Translations under genes and position numbers: made by a program | In this document: in pieces, positions 1 through 8,690 of the stretch | Layout: each line of letters begins with the position of its first letter | How positions within the stretch are numbered: the first letter of the stretch is position 1 | NCBI RefSeq assembly: GCF_018070345.1 | Contig: NZ_JAGPXX010000025.1 | Coordinates: 28,660 to 92,659, forward strand | Origin: Streptomyces sp. F63 | Lineage (GTDB): Bacteria > Actinomycetota > Actinomycetes > Streptomycetales > Streptomycetaceae | Direction of reading: 5' to 3' | Length of the DNA stretch: 64,000 bases | Notes under the pieces: model-generated | Told to the model about the DNA's origin: nothing | Database searches by the model: none | Seen by the model: only the letters and a program-made list of their open reading frames with translations

Positions 1-536
1 CGGAGGCGGCACTGGCCGGCGCCCTGTGCGAGATCGCCACCGACGCGGTCAACCTCCAGGGGCGCACCGAGCGCGACTGGGAGCGGCTGAGCGCCATGGC
101 GCGCGACTTCGCGAAGGTCGAGGCGCTGCACGACCATCCGCTGGCCTACGGCGTCCCGGAGATGGGCGAACACGCCCGTTTCCTCCTCGGCGAACCGGGC
201 GCGCCCCGGCCGCCGCTGCGTTCGCTGACGGATCTTCAGCGGGAGGTGCCGCCGGTCTCCGGCGATCTCCTCGACGATCTGCGGACCTGCGTGGACGCGG
301 TGACGGGTGCCGGGTTCGACGTGATCGTGGTCGACCAGACCATGCCCGAGCAGCGCGGTCTCGGCCTGACGACGGTCTCCGTCCTCGTGCCGGGGCTGCT
401 GCCGATCGACTTCGGCTGGACCCGGCAGCGGGCGCTGGGGATGCCGCGGCTGCGCACCGCCCTGCGGGAGGCGGGGCTGCGCGACCGCGACCTCGTACCG
501 GCCGACTTCAACCCGGCGCCGCACCCGTTCCCCTGA
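1..536 (+). CDS. YcaO cyclodehydratase, C-terminal part (cut by window edge)
   Basis: The reading frame is open from base 3 and enters the window without a start, so only about 177 C-terminal residues are present. It matches the C-terminal half of the second YcaO protein at 9443-11479 over its full visible length. Shared elements include the LLDDLR stretch, a VDQT-PEQR motif, PGLLP-DFGW, and RQRAL-MPRLRT. It ends in PHPFP, the proline-rich tail typical of azoline-forming YcaO enzymes, which is thought to sit in the active site. YcaO proteins use ATP to cyclise Cys, Ser or Thr onto the preceding amide. Its place at the head of the operon, 140 bases before the dehydrogenase gene, supports a role in azole formation. 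Whether it carries its own leader-binding domain cannot be seen. Confidence 0.9.
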   Translation, partial: EAALAGALCEIATDAVNLQGRTERDWERLSAMARDFAKVEALHDHPLAYGVPEMGEHARFLLGEPGAPRPPLRSLTDLQREVPPVSGDLLDDLRTCVDAVTGAGFDVIVVDQTMPEQRGLGLTTVSVLVPGLLPIDFGWTRQRALGMPRLRTALREAGLRDRDLVPADFNPAPHPFP

Positions 537-676
537 CCGTCCTCCTCCGCCGACCACGACCGACGATCACGCACCCCGTGCACCACCGCCCACCACCGCG
601 CGCACCACGGCGCACCGTGACCGGCGGACGACCGGGCCCGACAGCTCCAGAGGCAGCAGGAAAGGCAGGGCACACC

Positions 677-2302
677 ATGGGATACGCCCATGAGTACGCC
701 ACCGCGATCATGCACCGCGGGCGGGTCCCGATGGATCCCGCCGATTTCGTCCCGGACTGGGCCGACGGCCCGCGCAAGGCCAAGTTCTACCCCGGCGTGG
801 ACAGCCTGCCGCTGCCCGCTTCCGGCTATCCGGCGGAAGCCACCCTGGACGGGGCTCTCGCCGCTCTCGGCGGGGCGGGCGGCACGGCCGGCGCGGACGG
901 TGCGGCGGCCGGGCGGCCGTTCGACCTCGCCGCCCTGTCGGGCCTGCTGCGCGACTCCTACGGCCTGACGGGCCGGCGCCTCGGCGTCCAGGCCAACACG
1001 GACCTGAGCGCCCTGCCGTACTACCCGCTCGCCAACTGGTCGCGCGGCTCGGCCTCCGGCGGCGGCCTCTACCCGGTCAGCGTCTACTGGGTGTCCGGGC
1101 GCGGCGGTCCGGTGCCGCCCGGGGTGCACTACTACTCCACCCGCCACCACGCCCTGCAGCGGCTGCTCACCGGTGACGTCTCCGGCGAGGTGCGGGCCGC
1201 GCTGGGCGCCGGGGCCCCGGGACCGGACACCGACCAGTACCTCGTCCTCGGGATCAAGTACTGGCAGAACGCCTTCAAGTACAACAGCTTCTCCTTCCAC
1301 GCCGTGTCCATGGACCTCGGCGCCGCCCTGCAGACCTGGCGGCTGTGGGCCGGGGCGCGCGGGCTCGCCGTCGAGCCGGCGTTCTGGTTCGACGAGGAGC
1401 GGCTGGCGCGGCTGCTCGGGGTGCGGACCGAGGAGGAGGGGATCTTCGCCGTCGTCCCGCTGCGCTGGGAGGGCGCCCCGGCCGGCCCGCCGGCCGCACC
1501 GGCCCCGGCCGCCCCGGTGTCCGTGCGCCACCGGGACGTCGAGCGGTCCCGCACCGTGCTCACCTTCGACGCCCTGCTGAAGATGCAGGCCGCCACCGCC
1601 GAGCGCGCCCCCGACCGGCCCGCGCCGGGCGCGCTCGCCCCGGCCGCCGCCCCGCCCCCGGACGCGGACCGGCCCGTCCGCCCGCTGCCCGCGCCCCGGG
1701 CGCTCGCCGCCGATGTGCGCGCGGCGCTCCGCGCGCGGCGCAGCAGCTTCGGCCGCTTCGACGCGCAACGGCCGGTGGCGGCCGACCAGTTCGCCGCCTG
1801 CCTGGCCGCCGCCTCCGCCGGCGCGGTGCTCGGCGGGGACAGCGGCACCGGGGAGACCCCGCTCACCAGGCTGTACGCGTTCGTCAACCATGTGGAGGGC
1901 CTGGAGCCGGGGGCGTACGAGTACGACCCGGCCGGGCGGTCGCTGCGGCTGGTCACGGCCGGCCGGCCCGGGGAGTTCCTGCAGAAGAACTACTTCCTGG
2001 CGAACTACAACCTGGAGCAGTCCGGCGCGGTGCTGGTGCCGGCGGTCCGCACCGCGGCCGTGCTCGACGCGGTCGGCGACCGCGGCTACCGCGTGGTCAA
2101 CGCCGTCATCGGGGCGGTCGCGCAGACGCTCTACACCGCCTGCGCCGCGCTCGGCCTCGGCTGCGGTGTGGCGCTGGGCTTCGACAACATCTCGTACATC
2201 GAGGAACTCGGCCTGGCGGAGACGGGCGAGTCCCCGCTGCTGATCATGATGATCGGTCATGAGCGGCCCGCCCCGGCCGACTTCCGGTACGAGATCGCCT
2301 GA
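677..2302 (+). CDS. SagB-type dehydrogenase (azoline oxidase), double nitroreductase fold
   Basis: A 541-residue protein with two nitroreductase-like halves. The first contains SASGGGLYPV at roughly residues 121-130. The second starts near residue 350 with the RARRSSFGRF segment and runs to the end. This is the architecture of the FMN-dependent SagB-type dehydrogenases that oxidise thiazolines and oxazolines to thiazoles and oxazoles in RiPP pathways. ATG 677 was chosen because the frame upstream is low-complexity Arg/Ala/Pro sequence, the conserved fold begins after it, and AGGAAAGG lies a little upstream. It sits between a YcaO gene and the split LanB genes. FMN binding is inferred from the family. 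Confidence 0.92.
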   Translation: MGYAHEYATAIMHRGRVPMDPADFVPDWADGPRKAKFYPGVDSLPLPASGYPAEATLDGALAALGGAGGTAGADGAAAGRPFDLAALSGLLRDSYGLTGRRLGVQANTDLSALPYYPLANWSRGSASGGGLYPVSVYWVSGRGGPVPPGVHYYSTRHHALQRLLTGDVSGEVRAALGAGAPGPDTDQYLVLGIKYWQNAFKYNSFSFHAVSMDLGAALQTWRLWAGARGLAVEPAFWFDEERLARLLGVRTEEEGIFAVVPLRWEGAPAGPPAAPAPAAPVSVRHRDVERSRTVLTFDALLKMQAATAERAPDRPAPGALAPAAAPPPDADRPVRPLPAPRALAADVRAALRARRSSFGRFDAQRPVAADQFAACLAAASAGAVLGGDSGTGETPLTRLYAFVNHVEGLEPGAYEYDPAGRSLRLVTAGRPGEFLQKNYFLANYNLEQSGAVLVPAVRTAAVLDAVGDRGYRVVNAVIGAVAQTLYTACAALGLGCGVALGFDNISYIEELGLAETGESPLLIMMIGHERPAPADFRYEIA

Positions 2303-2336
2303 GCGCGGCATGAGCACCGGAGGAGGGACCAGCGAC

Positions 2337-5213
2337 ATGCCGAACCCGGCACCGGCACCCGGCGAGCCCGTCGAAGCCATCGAAGCCGTCGAAGCCGTCG
2401 AAGCCAGCGGCACCGAAGGCCCGTTCGTCCTGCGGATCGCGGGGCTGCCCGTGGAGACGCTGCGGGAGCTGCGCTGCCCCGGCAGCCGCCGCTGGGCGGA
2501 CGCCGTGCTGCGGGAGACCGAGCGGCTGCGGGCGGCGGGCGAGGCCGTCGGCGACCGGCTGCACGACCTCGTCGGCGGCCACCCGGCCGCGGAGAGCGAC
2601 ACCGTGCGCCGCGGGCTGCTGAAGCTGCGCCGCGAGGTCTACAACAACCGGCTGCCCCGGGACGGCGACGCCGCCCTCGCCCTGGTGCGCGGAGTGGACG
2701 AGGCCACCGGCGAGGCCCTCGCCGGCTGGCTGCGCGACCGGCGCCGGCTGGCGGAGGAGCACCGCCGGGGCGCGGCGCTGCTCGCGGAGGAGACCGCCCG
2801 CGGCCGGGCCGCGCTGCGCCGGCTCGCGGGGGAGGAACGGCTGCGCAAGGGCCTGCTGCTGGCCTCGCCCGCCCTGGACGGGCAGCTCGACGGCCATCTG
2901 CGGACGGCGGCGGACGGCCGTTCCGGGAGCGGCTCCCACGGCGGCCCCCCGGGCAAGAAGCAGCGGAAGATCGAGCGTTCCCTGCTGTCGTACCTCTACC
3001 GGACGGTCTGCAAGACGAGCCCGTTCTCGACCTTCACCGGGGTCGCCCTCGGTGAACTGGCCGACGGGGGCGGGAACACCGGCGCGGGCGGCGCCGGGGA
3101 CGGGATCACCGGCGCGGGCGGCAGCCCGCTCACCGTGCGCGCCGACGCCCCCTGGACGGGCCACGCCCGGCTCAACGTCGCGGCCCTGGGGCGGCTCGCC
3201 GAGACCGTGCTCGCCGACCCGGCCCGCCGCGCCGATCTGCCCGTCTCCCCCGCCTCCGGCTGGGGCCGGGAGGAGGACCGGGTGCGCTATGTGCGGCGCT
3301 GGGTGACCGAGGGCGAGGAGGACACGGCCGTCACCTTCGACGCCGTGAAGGACCGGCTGTTCTTCCTGCGCCGCACCGGCACCCTGGAGCGGCTGCTCGG
3401 CCTCTTCGAGGAGCGCGGCACCGTCCGCTACGGCGAACTGTCGGCGTGGCTGGCCGCCGACCGGGGCGCCCCGGCGGAGGAGTGCGACCGGTATCTGGAG
3501 GCGCTGCTGCACCTCGGCATGGTGCAGGTGCCGTGCCTGCGCACGGAGGTGCACGACACCGACCCGCTGCGGGCGTTCCAGCGGTCCCTGCGGGGCCTGG
3601 ACCGCCCGTGGGCGGCGCGGCTGGCGGACCGGCTCGACGGGCCCGTCTCCCTCGTCGACCGCTTCGCCGCCGCCGAACCGGCCGGGCGCCGCGCTCTCCT
3701 CGCCGAGCTGCGCCGCGAACTGGCCGCCCTGCAGGAAGAGCTGGGGGCCGAGCGGGCCAAGGTGCCGCAGACGGTGCTCTACGAGGACGCGGCGGCGGGC
3801 CGGACCACCGCCCTGGACGCGGCCGCCTGGACGGAGCTGGCCGCCGGGCCGCTGGGCGCGGTGGAGCGGATCCTGCCCGCGTTCGACCTCACCCTGCCGC
3901 AGCGGATCACCTTCAAGGGCTTCTTCCTCGCCCGCTTCGGGCAGGGCGGCCGCTGCGACGACCTGCTGAAGCTGGTCCACGACTTCCACGAGGACTTCTT
4001 CGACCAGTACATGACCTTCACCGCCGGCCACACCTCCTACGACGCGGACGGCCGCTACGTACCGGAGGTCAACTGGCTGGGCCTGCCGCAGCTCAAGGCC
4101 CTGGACACGGCCCGGCAGACCTTCGCCGAGCGGATGCGGGCCCTGTGGGCGGCGCGGGACGGGGACGCGGAGGGAAGGGGGAACGGCGCGGCGGCCGCCG
4201 GGGGCGAGATCGTCCTCGACGCGGCCCTCATCGACGAGGTCGCCGCCGAACTGGTGCCGGTGGCCCCGGCGTTCGCGCCCATGAGCCACCACGTCCAGAT
4301 CGCCGACCGCCCGGCGGACGCCGGCGGCCCGCTCCTCGTCCTCAACCGCTCCTACGGCGGGCTGTCCTTCCCGTTCAGCCGCTTCACCCACTGCTTCGAC
4401 GGGCTGGAGCAGCGGCTGCTGCGCGCCGCCGGGGAGATCTGCCCGGAGGGCGCGGTGTTCGCGGAGGTCACCGGCGGCCCGGTGACGAGCAACCTCAATC
4501 TGCACGGGCGGCTCACCGAGTACGAGATCGTCTGCCCCGGTGAGACCGGGACCCTGCCGGAGGAGTTCCGGATCGGCCTGGACGACCTGTCCATCGAGCA
4601 CGACGAGAGCGCCGACCGGCTCGTGCTGCGCTCGGCGCGCCTCGGCCGCGAGGTGATCCCGGTCTACCTCGGCTATCTGGTGCCGCTCGCGCTGCCCGAA
4701 CTGCCACGCACCCTGCTGCTGTTGTCGCCGACCTCCATGGCCCCGCTCAACGTCTGGGGCGGCGTCCCGGAGAGCGAGCCCGTGGACGGCGTGACCGCCC
4801 GGCCCCGGGTGCGGCACGGCGGCGTCGTGCTCAGCCGGCGCAGCTGGAGCGCCCCCGCCTCCGCCCTGCCGGAGCGCCCGCCGGGGCAGCCGGAGGCGGA
4901 GCGCTTCCTGGACTGGCACCGCTTCCGCCGCGCGCACGGGCTGCCGGACCGGGTGTTCGCCACCGTGTCCGACAGCGGGGCGCGCGGCGCGACCGGCGCC
5001 AAGCCGCAGTACCTGGACTTCGACAGCCCGCTGTCCCTGGCGGCGTTCGAGGCGCTGGTGAAGTCGCCGGAGGCGCGGGTGGTGTTCCGGGAGGCACTGC
5101 CCGACGAGGACGAGCTGCACACCGTCTCCGGGCGGGGCCGCCACGTCGCCGAGCTGGCCGTGGAGACCACCGCCGCCCCCGCCCGTACCCGACCGAGGAG
5201 CAGCACCGGATGA
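2337..5213 (+). CDS. LanB-type lantibiotic dehydratase, N-terminal (glutamylation) protein
   Basis: A 958-residue protein with the KTSPFSTFT motif (residues about 226-234) that marks the N-terminal domain of LanB dehydratases. In this family the domain transfers glutamate from glutamyl-tRNA to Ser or Thr of the precursor. The elimination domain is absent and is supplied by the next gene, with which it overlaps by four bases (ATGA). This split form is known from goadsporin and thiopeptide pathways. ATG 2337 was preferred over ATG 2310 because GGAGGAGGG lies just upstream of it. The N-terminus carries a short repeat-encoded acidic stretch. Product: dehydroalanine and dehydrobutyrine residues after elimination. 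Confidence 0.92.
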   Translation: MPNPAPAPGEPVEAIEAVEAVEASGTEGPFVLRIAGLPVETLRELRCPGSRRWADAVLRETERLRAAGEAVGDRLHDLVGGHPAAESDTVRRGLLKLRREVYNNRLPRDGDAALALVRGVDEATGEALAGWLRDRRRLAEEHRRGAALLAEETARGRAALRRLAGEERLRKGLLLASPALDGQLDGHLRTAADGRSGSGSHGGPPGKKQRKIERSLLSYLYRTVCKTSPFSTFTGVALGELADGGGNTGAGGAGDGITGAGGSPLTVRADAPWTGHARLNVAALGRLAETVLADPARRADLPVSPASGWGREEDRVRYVRRWVTEGEEDTAVTFDAVKDRLFFLRRTGTLERLLGLFEERGTVRYGELSAWLAADRGAPAEECDRYLEALLHLGMVQVPCLRTEVHDTDPLRAFQRSLRGLDRPWAARLADRLDGPVSLVDRFAAAEPAGRRALLAELRRELAALQEELGAERAKVPQTVLYEDAAAGRTTALDAAAWTELAAGPLGAVERILPAFDLTLPQRITFKGFFLARFGQGGRCDDLLKLVHDFHEDFFDQYMTFTAGHTSYDADGRYVPEVNWLGLPQLKALDTARQTFAERMRALWAARDGDAEGRGNGAAAAGGEIVLDAALIDEVAAELVPVAPAFAPMSHHVQIADRPADAGGPLLVLNRSYGGLSFPFSRFTHCFDGLEQRLLRAAGEICPEGAVFAEVTGGPVTSNLNLHGRLTEYEIVCPGETGTLPEEFRIGLDDLSIEHDESADRLVLRSARLGREVIPVYLGYLVPLALPELPRTLLLLSPTSMAPLNVWGGVPESEPVDGVTARPRVRHGGVVLSRRSWSAPASALPERPPGQPEAERFLDWHRFRRAHGLPDRVFATVSDSGARGATGAKPQYLDFDSPLSLAAFEALVKSPEARVVFREALPDEDELHTVSGRGRHVAELAVETTAAPARTRPRSSTG
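2370..2405 (+). repeat. Four 9-bp in-frame repeats in the LanB N-terminus
   Basis: Four direct copies of a 9-bp unit (gtcgaagcc, one copy with a in place of the first g) encode an EAVEA-like acidic stretch just after the start of the dehydratase. It lies outside the recognisable domain and probably varies in copy number between strains. Confidence 0.8.
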
Positions 5214-6376
5214 CGGCCACGACACCCACCACGACCGGCCCCGCCACCGGTACCGGGGCCTGGCAGGCCACGCACGTCTTCTACGCCGCCAACCCGCGCC
5301 CCCTGCTGCTCCAGTGCGTCCGCCCGCTGGTGGACGCGCTGGCGGCGGAGGGGCTGCTGGCCAACTGGTTCTTCATCAACTACTGGCTGGAGGGCCCGCA
5401 CGTCCGCCTCCGCGTCAAACCCTCCTCGCCGGAGGCGGCGGAGGAGGTACGGCGCCGCACCGAGGCGGCGATCGACGCGTTCCTCGCCGAGCGGCCCGCG
5501 CTGTACGAGGTGGACTCCGGTTTCCTCAACGACTTCTACAACACCCTCTTCGAGATCGAGTTCCCCGGCGGGGAGCGCGCCCCGTACCTGGACGGCGACG
5601 GCCGGATGCGGCTGCGGCCCAACAACTCCCGGCACGCGGAGCCCTACGAGCCGGAGTACGGCAAATACGGCGGCCCGGCCGGGATCGAGCTGGCCGAGTG
5701 GCACTTCCGGCACTCCAGCGAGCTGGTCACCGACGCCTTCCGCACCAAGAACCTGCATCTGCGGACGGTGCTGCTCGGCACCTCGGCGCAGCTGATGATG
5801 GTGATGTCCGGCTGCTTCCTCCCGGGCGACGCGGAACTGGCCGACTACCTGGACAGCTACTACGCGTTCTGGCACCGGGCCTTCCCCGACACCGGCTTCA
5901 TCGGCACCGAGGAGTACGACCGCAACTACGCGGCGACCGCGCCGGCCCTGACCGCGCAGTTCGCGCGGATCCGCGCCGCCGTCGCCGGGGCCGGGGCCGG
6001 GGCCGGGGCCGCCGCGGCGAGGGACGGCGCTCCCCGGCTGCCCGCCTTCCTCGCCGGCTGGGCCGGGCACTGCGCGGAGCTGCGCGACCGGGCGGTGCGG
6101 CTGGCCGCGGACGGCGACCTGGTGTTCCGCTCCTGGGACGGCGAGCGGGACGAACAGGTGACCGACCCGGCCGTGGCGCTGCCGCTGCTGCTCTCCCCGT
6201 ATATGCACATGACCAACAACCGCCTCCACGTGACCATCCGGGACGAGGCGTACCTCTCGCACGTCCTGGGCCGCTGCCTGCGCGAGTCCCGTCCCGGACC
6301 GGCGGGAACGGAACCGGCCGGGGCGGCGGCGACCGCTCCGGCGGCGGCCGAGACGCCGGCGGGAGCCGGGTCGTGA
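5210..6376 (+). CDS. LanB C-terminal / thiopeptide-type elimination protein
   Basis: A 388-residue protein beginning with WQATHVFY, followed by FINYWLEGPHVRLR, which is characteristic of the lantibiotic dehydratase C-terminal (thiopeptide-type biosynthesis) family. Members either eliminate glutamate from glutamylated Ser/Thr or, in thiopeptides, form the central pyridine by a formal [4+2] cycloaddition. Only one copy is visible and it overlaps the glutamylation gene by four bases, so an elimination role like that of the goadsporin split enzyme is the simplest reading. A GGGGCC hexanucleotide run near 5993-6011 encodes a Gly-Ala linker. The tail after residue 360 is low complexity. Confidence 0.88.
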   Translation: MTATTPTTTGPATGTGAWQATHVFYAANPRPLLLQCVRPLVDALAAEGLLANWFFINYWLEGPHVRLRVKPSSPEAAEEVRRRTEAAIDAFLAERPALYEVDSGFLNDFYNTLFEIEFPGGERAPYLDGDGRMRLRPNNSRHAEPYEPEYGKYGGPAGIELAEWHFRHSSELVTDAFRTKNLHLRTVLLGTSAQLMMVMSGCFLPGDAELADYLDSYYAFWHRAFPDTGFIGTEEYDRNYAATAPALTAQFARIRAAVAGAGAGAGAAAARDGAPRLPAFLAGWAGHCAELRDRAVRLAADGDLVFRSWDGERDEQVTDPAVALPLLLSPYMHMTNNRLHVTIRDEAYLSHVLGRCLRESRPGPAGTEPAGAAATAPAAAETPAGAGS

Positions 6377-7587
6377 CGGCCCCGGCGGCCGTCCCCGGGC
6401 AGTACCGGCCCGAGTTGCGGGACGGGGTGCTGGTCGGCGGCGCCCTGCTGCACGGGCCGGCCACCGTCCATCTGATCAAGAACACCGGGAGCGGGCTGTC
6501 CTTCAAGGTCGGGGAGAAGGAGCACTTCCTGATCTCCCGGATGGACGGCTCGCGCAGCCTGGAGGAGCTCGGCGCGGAGTACGCGGCCCGCTACGGGCGC
6601 CGGCTGGCCGACGCCAACTGGCGGCAGCTGCTGGGCATGCTGGGTGCCCGGGGGCTGCTGGCCGGGGCGCCGGCAGCGGGTCCCGAGGCGCGGTCCGGCC
6701 CGCCCGGCGCGCCCGGCCCGCAGGGCCCGGGGACCAGCCCGGAGGCCGCCCCGGGGACCAGCCCGGAGGGCCGCGGCGCCCCCTCGGCGGCCGGCCCCCG
6801 GGCGCACCCGGAGCGGAAGCTGCTGAGCGGCAGCGTCCGGCTCGTCGCCGACGCGGACGCGACCACCGGCCGCCTCCACCGCGCCCTGGGCTTTCTGCTG
6901 CGGCCGCTGTGGACGGTGCCGCTGCTGTGCCTGGTCGTCGCGATGGAGGCCGTCCTCGCGAGCCGCCTCGGCGAACTGGTGCTCGGCGTGCGGGCGTTGT
7001 TCCTCAACCCGGTGCTGCTGACCGCCGCGGGCACCCTGCTGTGGCTGAGCACCGCCCTGCACGAGCTGGCCCACGGCGTGGTCGCGCGCCACTACGGCGG
7101 CCGGGTCTCGGAGATCGGGCTGCGCTGGCGGCTCCCCGTGGTGATCATGTACTGCACGGTGGACGACTTCCTTCACCTGGGCGACCGCGCGGCCCGGATC
7201 GCCACCGCCGCCGCCGGAGCGGTGATGAACCTGCTGTTCCTGCTGCCGTTCTGGGCGGTGTGGCTGCTGGCCCCGGTGGACGAGGCCACCGGCGACGCGC
7301 TCGCGGGGCTGCTGTTCCTCGGCAGCGTCCAGGCCCTCGCCATGCTGATCCCCGTCCCGCCCCTCGACGGCTACAAGATCGTGAGCCAGGTGCTGGGCGC
7401 CACCGGTCTGGCCGCCTCCAGCAAGGAGTACCTGCGGCTGGCCGTGCGCCGCGACCCGGCCGCGGCGGCCTATCCGCGCCGGGCCAGAGCCGCCTATCTT
7501 CTCTACGGCCTGGGCGCCCCGCTCGTCCTCGCGGCCCTCGCCGCGGCCCTCGCCGTCCTCGTCCACTTCCTGTTGACGGCACCGTGA
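6373..7587 (+). CDS. PqqD-like domain fused to M50-type membrane metalloprotease
   Basis: A 404-residue protein. Residues about 10-95 resemble PqqD/winged-helix leader-recognition folds. Residues about 100-150 form a Gly/Pro linker containing a duplicated 19-bp segment (6727-6768). The rest is a membrane protein with a zinc site HELAH (H230, E231, H234) and a later LDGYK motif (D332), the usual M50/site-2-protease ligand set. The GTG start overlaps the previous stop (GTGA). Similar S2P-like proteins occur beside peptide exporters in RiPP loci. It could cleave the leader, act in immunity, or assist export. None of these roles is shown by the sequence alone. Confidence 0.82.
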   Translation: MTAPAAVPGQYRPELRDGVLVGGALLHGPATVHLIKNTGSGLSFKVGEKEHFLISRMDGSRSLEELGAEYAARYGRRLADANWRQLLGMLGARGLLAGAPAAGPEARSGPPGAPGPQGPGTSPEAAPGTSPEGRGAPSAAGPRAHPERKLLSGSVRLVADADATTGRLHRALGFLLRPLWTVPLLCLVVAMEAVLASRLGELVLGVRALFLNPVLLTAAGTLLWLSTALHELAHGVVARHYGGRVSEIGLRWRLPVVIMYCTVDDFLHLGDRAARIATAAAGAVMNLLFLLPFWAVWLLAPVDEATGDALAGLLFLGSVQALAMLIPVPPLDGYKIVSQVLGATGLAASSKEYLRLAVRRDPAAAAYPRRARAAYLLYGLGAPLVLAALAAALAVLVHFLLTAP

Positions 7588-7703
7588 ACGCCCGGCCGGG
7601 CCGCAGCCGCCTCCCGACCACCGCGCCGTCCGCCGCGGATCCCGCGGCGTCCGCGCCGGCACCACCCGCGACCCACGCGACCCTCGCGACCAAGGAGCAC
7701 CCC

Positions 7704-8630
7704 ATGTCCCCCATCCCCTCCCCGGACGGCCCGGCCGTCGTCCTCGACGAGGTGCGCAAGACGTACGGCGCCACCCGCGCCGTCGACGGCATCTCGCTCA
7801 CCGTGGCGCGCGGGGAGTTCTTCGGGCTGCTCGGGCCCAACGGCGCGGGCAAGACGACCCTCATCGAGATCATGGAGGGCCAGCGCCGGGCCGACTCCGG
7901 CACCGTCACCGTCCTCGGCGAGCACCCCTGGCCGCGCAACACGGCGCTGCTGCCCAGGCTGGGCGTGCAGACGCAGAGTTCGGCGTTCTTCGTCCGGCTG
8001 ACGGCCCGTGAGCACCTGGAGACGATGGCCGCCCTGTACGGCGCCGGCCGGGAGGCCGCCGGGCGTGCCCTGGCCACCGTCGGGCTGACCGACGACGGCT
8101 CCACCCGCGTCGACGACCTGTCCGGCGGCCGGCGGCAGCGGCTGGCCATCGCCTCCGCCCTCGTCCACGACCCCGAACTGATCTTCCTGGACGAGCCGAC
8201 CGCCGCCCTCGACCCGCAGGCGCGCCGCGATCTGTGGCAGGTGCTGCGCGACCTGAAGAGCGCCGGGCGCACCATCGTCTACACCACGCACCACCTCGAC
8301 GAGGCGGAGGCGCTGTGCGACCGGGTGGCGATCGTCGTCAAGGGGCGGATCAGCGCCCTGGACTCCCCCGGCCGGCTCATCGCCGCGGGCAGCCCCGTCA
8401 CCCGGCTGGTGGTCCCGGCGGGCCGGCTGGCCCCGGAGACGGCGCGGAACATCCCCGGCGTCGACCGGGTCAGCGAGGAGGGGGACGGCCTGGTACTGGA
8501 GACGCTGGACTCCGGCCCGGTGCTGGCCGCGGTCGCCGAACTCGCCGGTCTCCAGGGGGTGCAGACGCGCACCGCGAGCCTGGAGGACGTCTACCTCGAA
8601 CTGACCGGCACCGGCACCCCGCAGCCGTGA
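7704..8630 (+). CDS. ABC transporter ATP-binding protein (drug/peptide exporter type)
   Basis: A 308-residue ATPase with Walker A GPNGAGKTT (residues 44-52), signature LSGGRRQR, Walker B and D-loop FLDEPTAALDP, and an H-loop in TTHHLDEAEAL. The C-terminal extension after residue about 220 is typical of DrrA/CcmA-like ATPases. AAGGAG lies eight bases before ATG 7704. The permease follows at 8691. With it this probably exports the mature peptide and gives self-protection. Confidence 0.93.
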   Translation: MSPIPSPDGPAVVLDEVRKTYGATRAVDGISLTVARGEFFGLLGPNGAGKTTLIEIMEGQRRADSGTVTVLGEHPWPRNTALLPRLGVQTQSSAFFVRLTAREHLETMAALYGAGREAAGRALATVGLTDDGSTRVDDLSGGRRQRLAIASALVHDPELIFLDEPTAALDPQARRDLWQVLRDLKSAGRTIVYTTHHLDEAEALCDRVAIVVKGRISALDSPGRLIAAGSPVTRLVVPAGRLAPETARNIPGVDRVSEEGDGLVLETLDSGPVLAAVAELAGLQGVQTRTASLEDVYLELTGTGTPQP

Positions 8631-8690
8631 ACCCACGGCCGTGACACCGCACCGCCTGGCACCGCACCGGATACGGAGACCACCACCCAC

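Noticed and set aside
26..676. Extension of the dehydrogenase frame upstream to base 26
   Set aside because: The extension overlaps the YcaO coding region in another frame and consists of Arg/Ala/Pro-rich sequence. The conserved protein starts after ATG 677.
2244..5225. A 993-codon open frame on the minus strand
   Set aside because: It is the mirror of the LanB gene in very GC-rich DNA. Its translation is low-complexity Gly/Arg/Gln/Ala/Pro without any domain, while the plus strand encodes a recognised enzyme.
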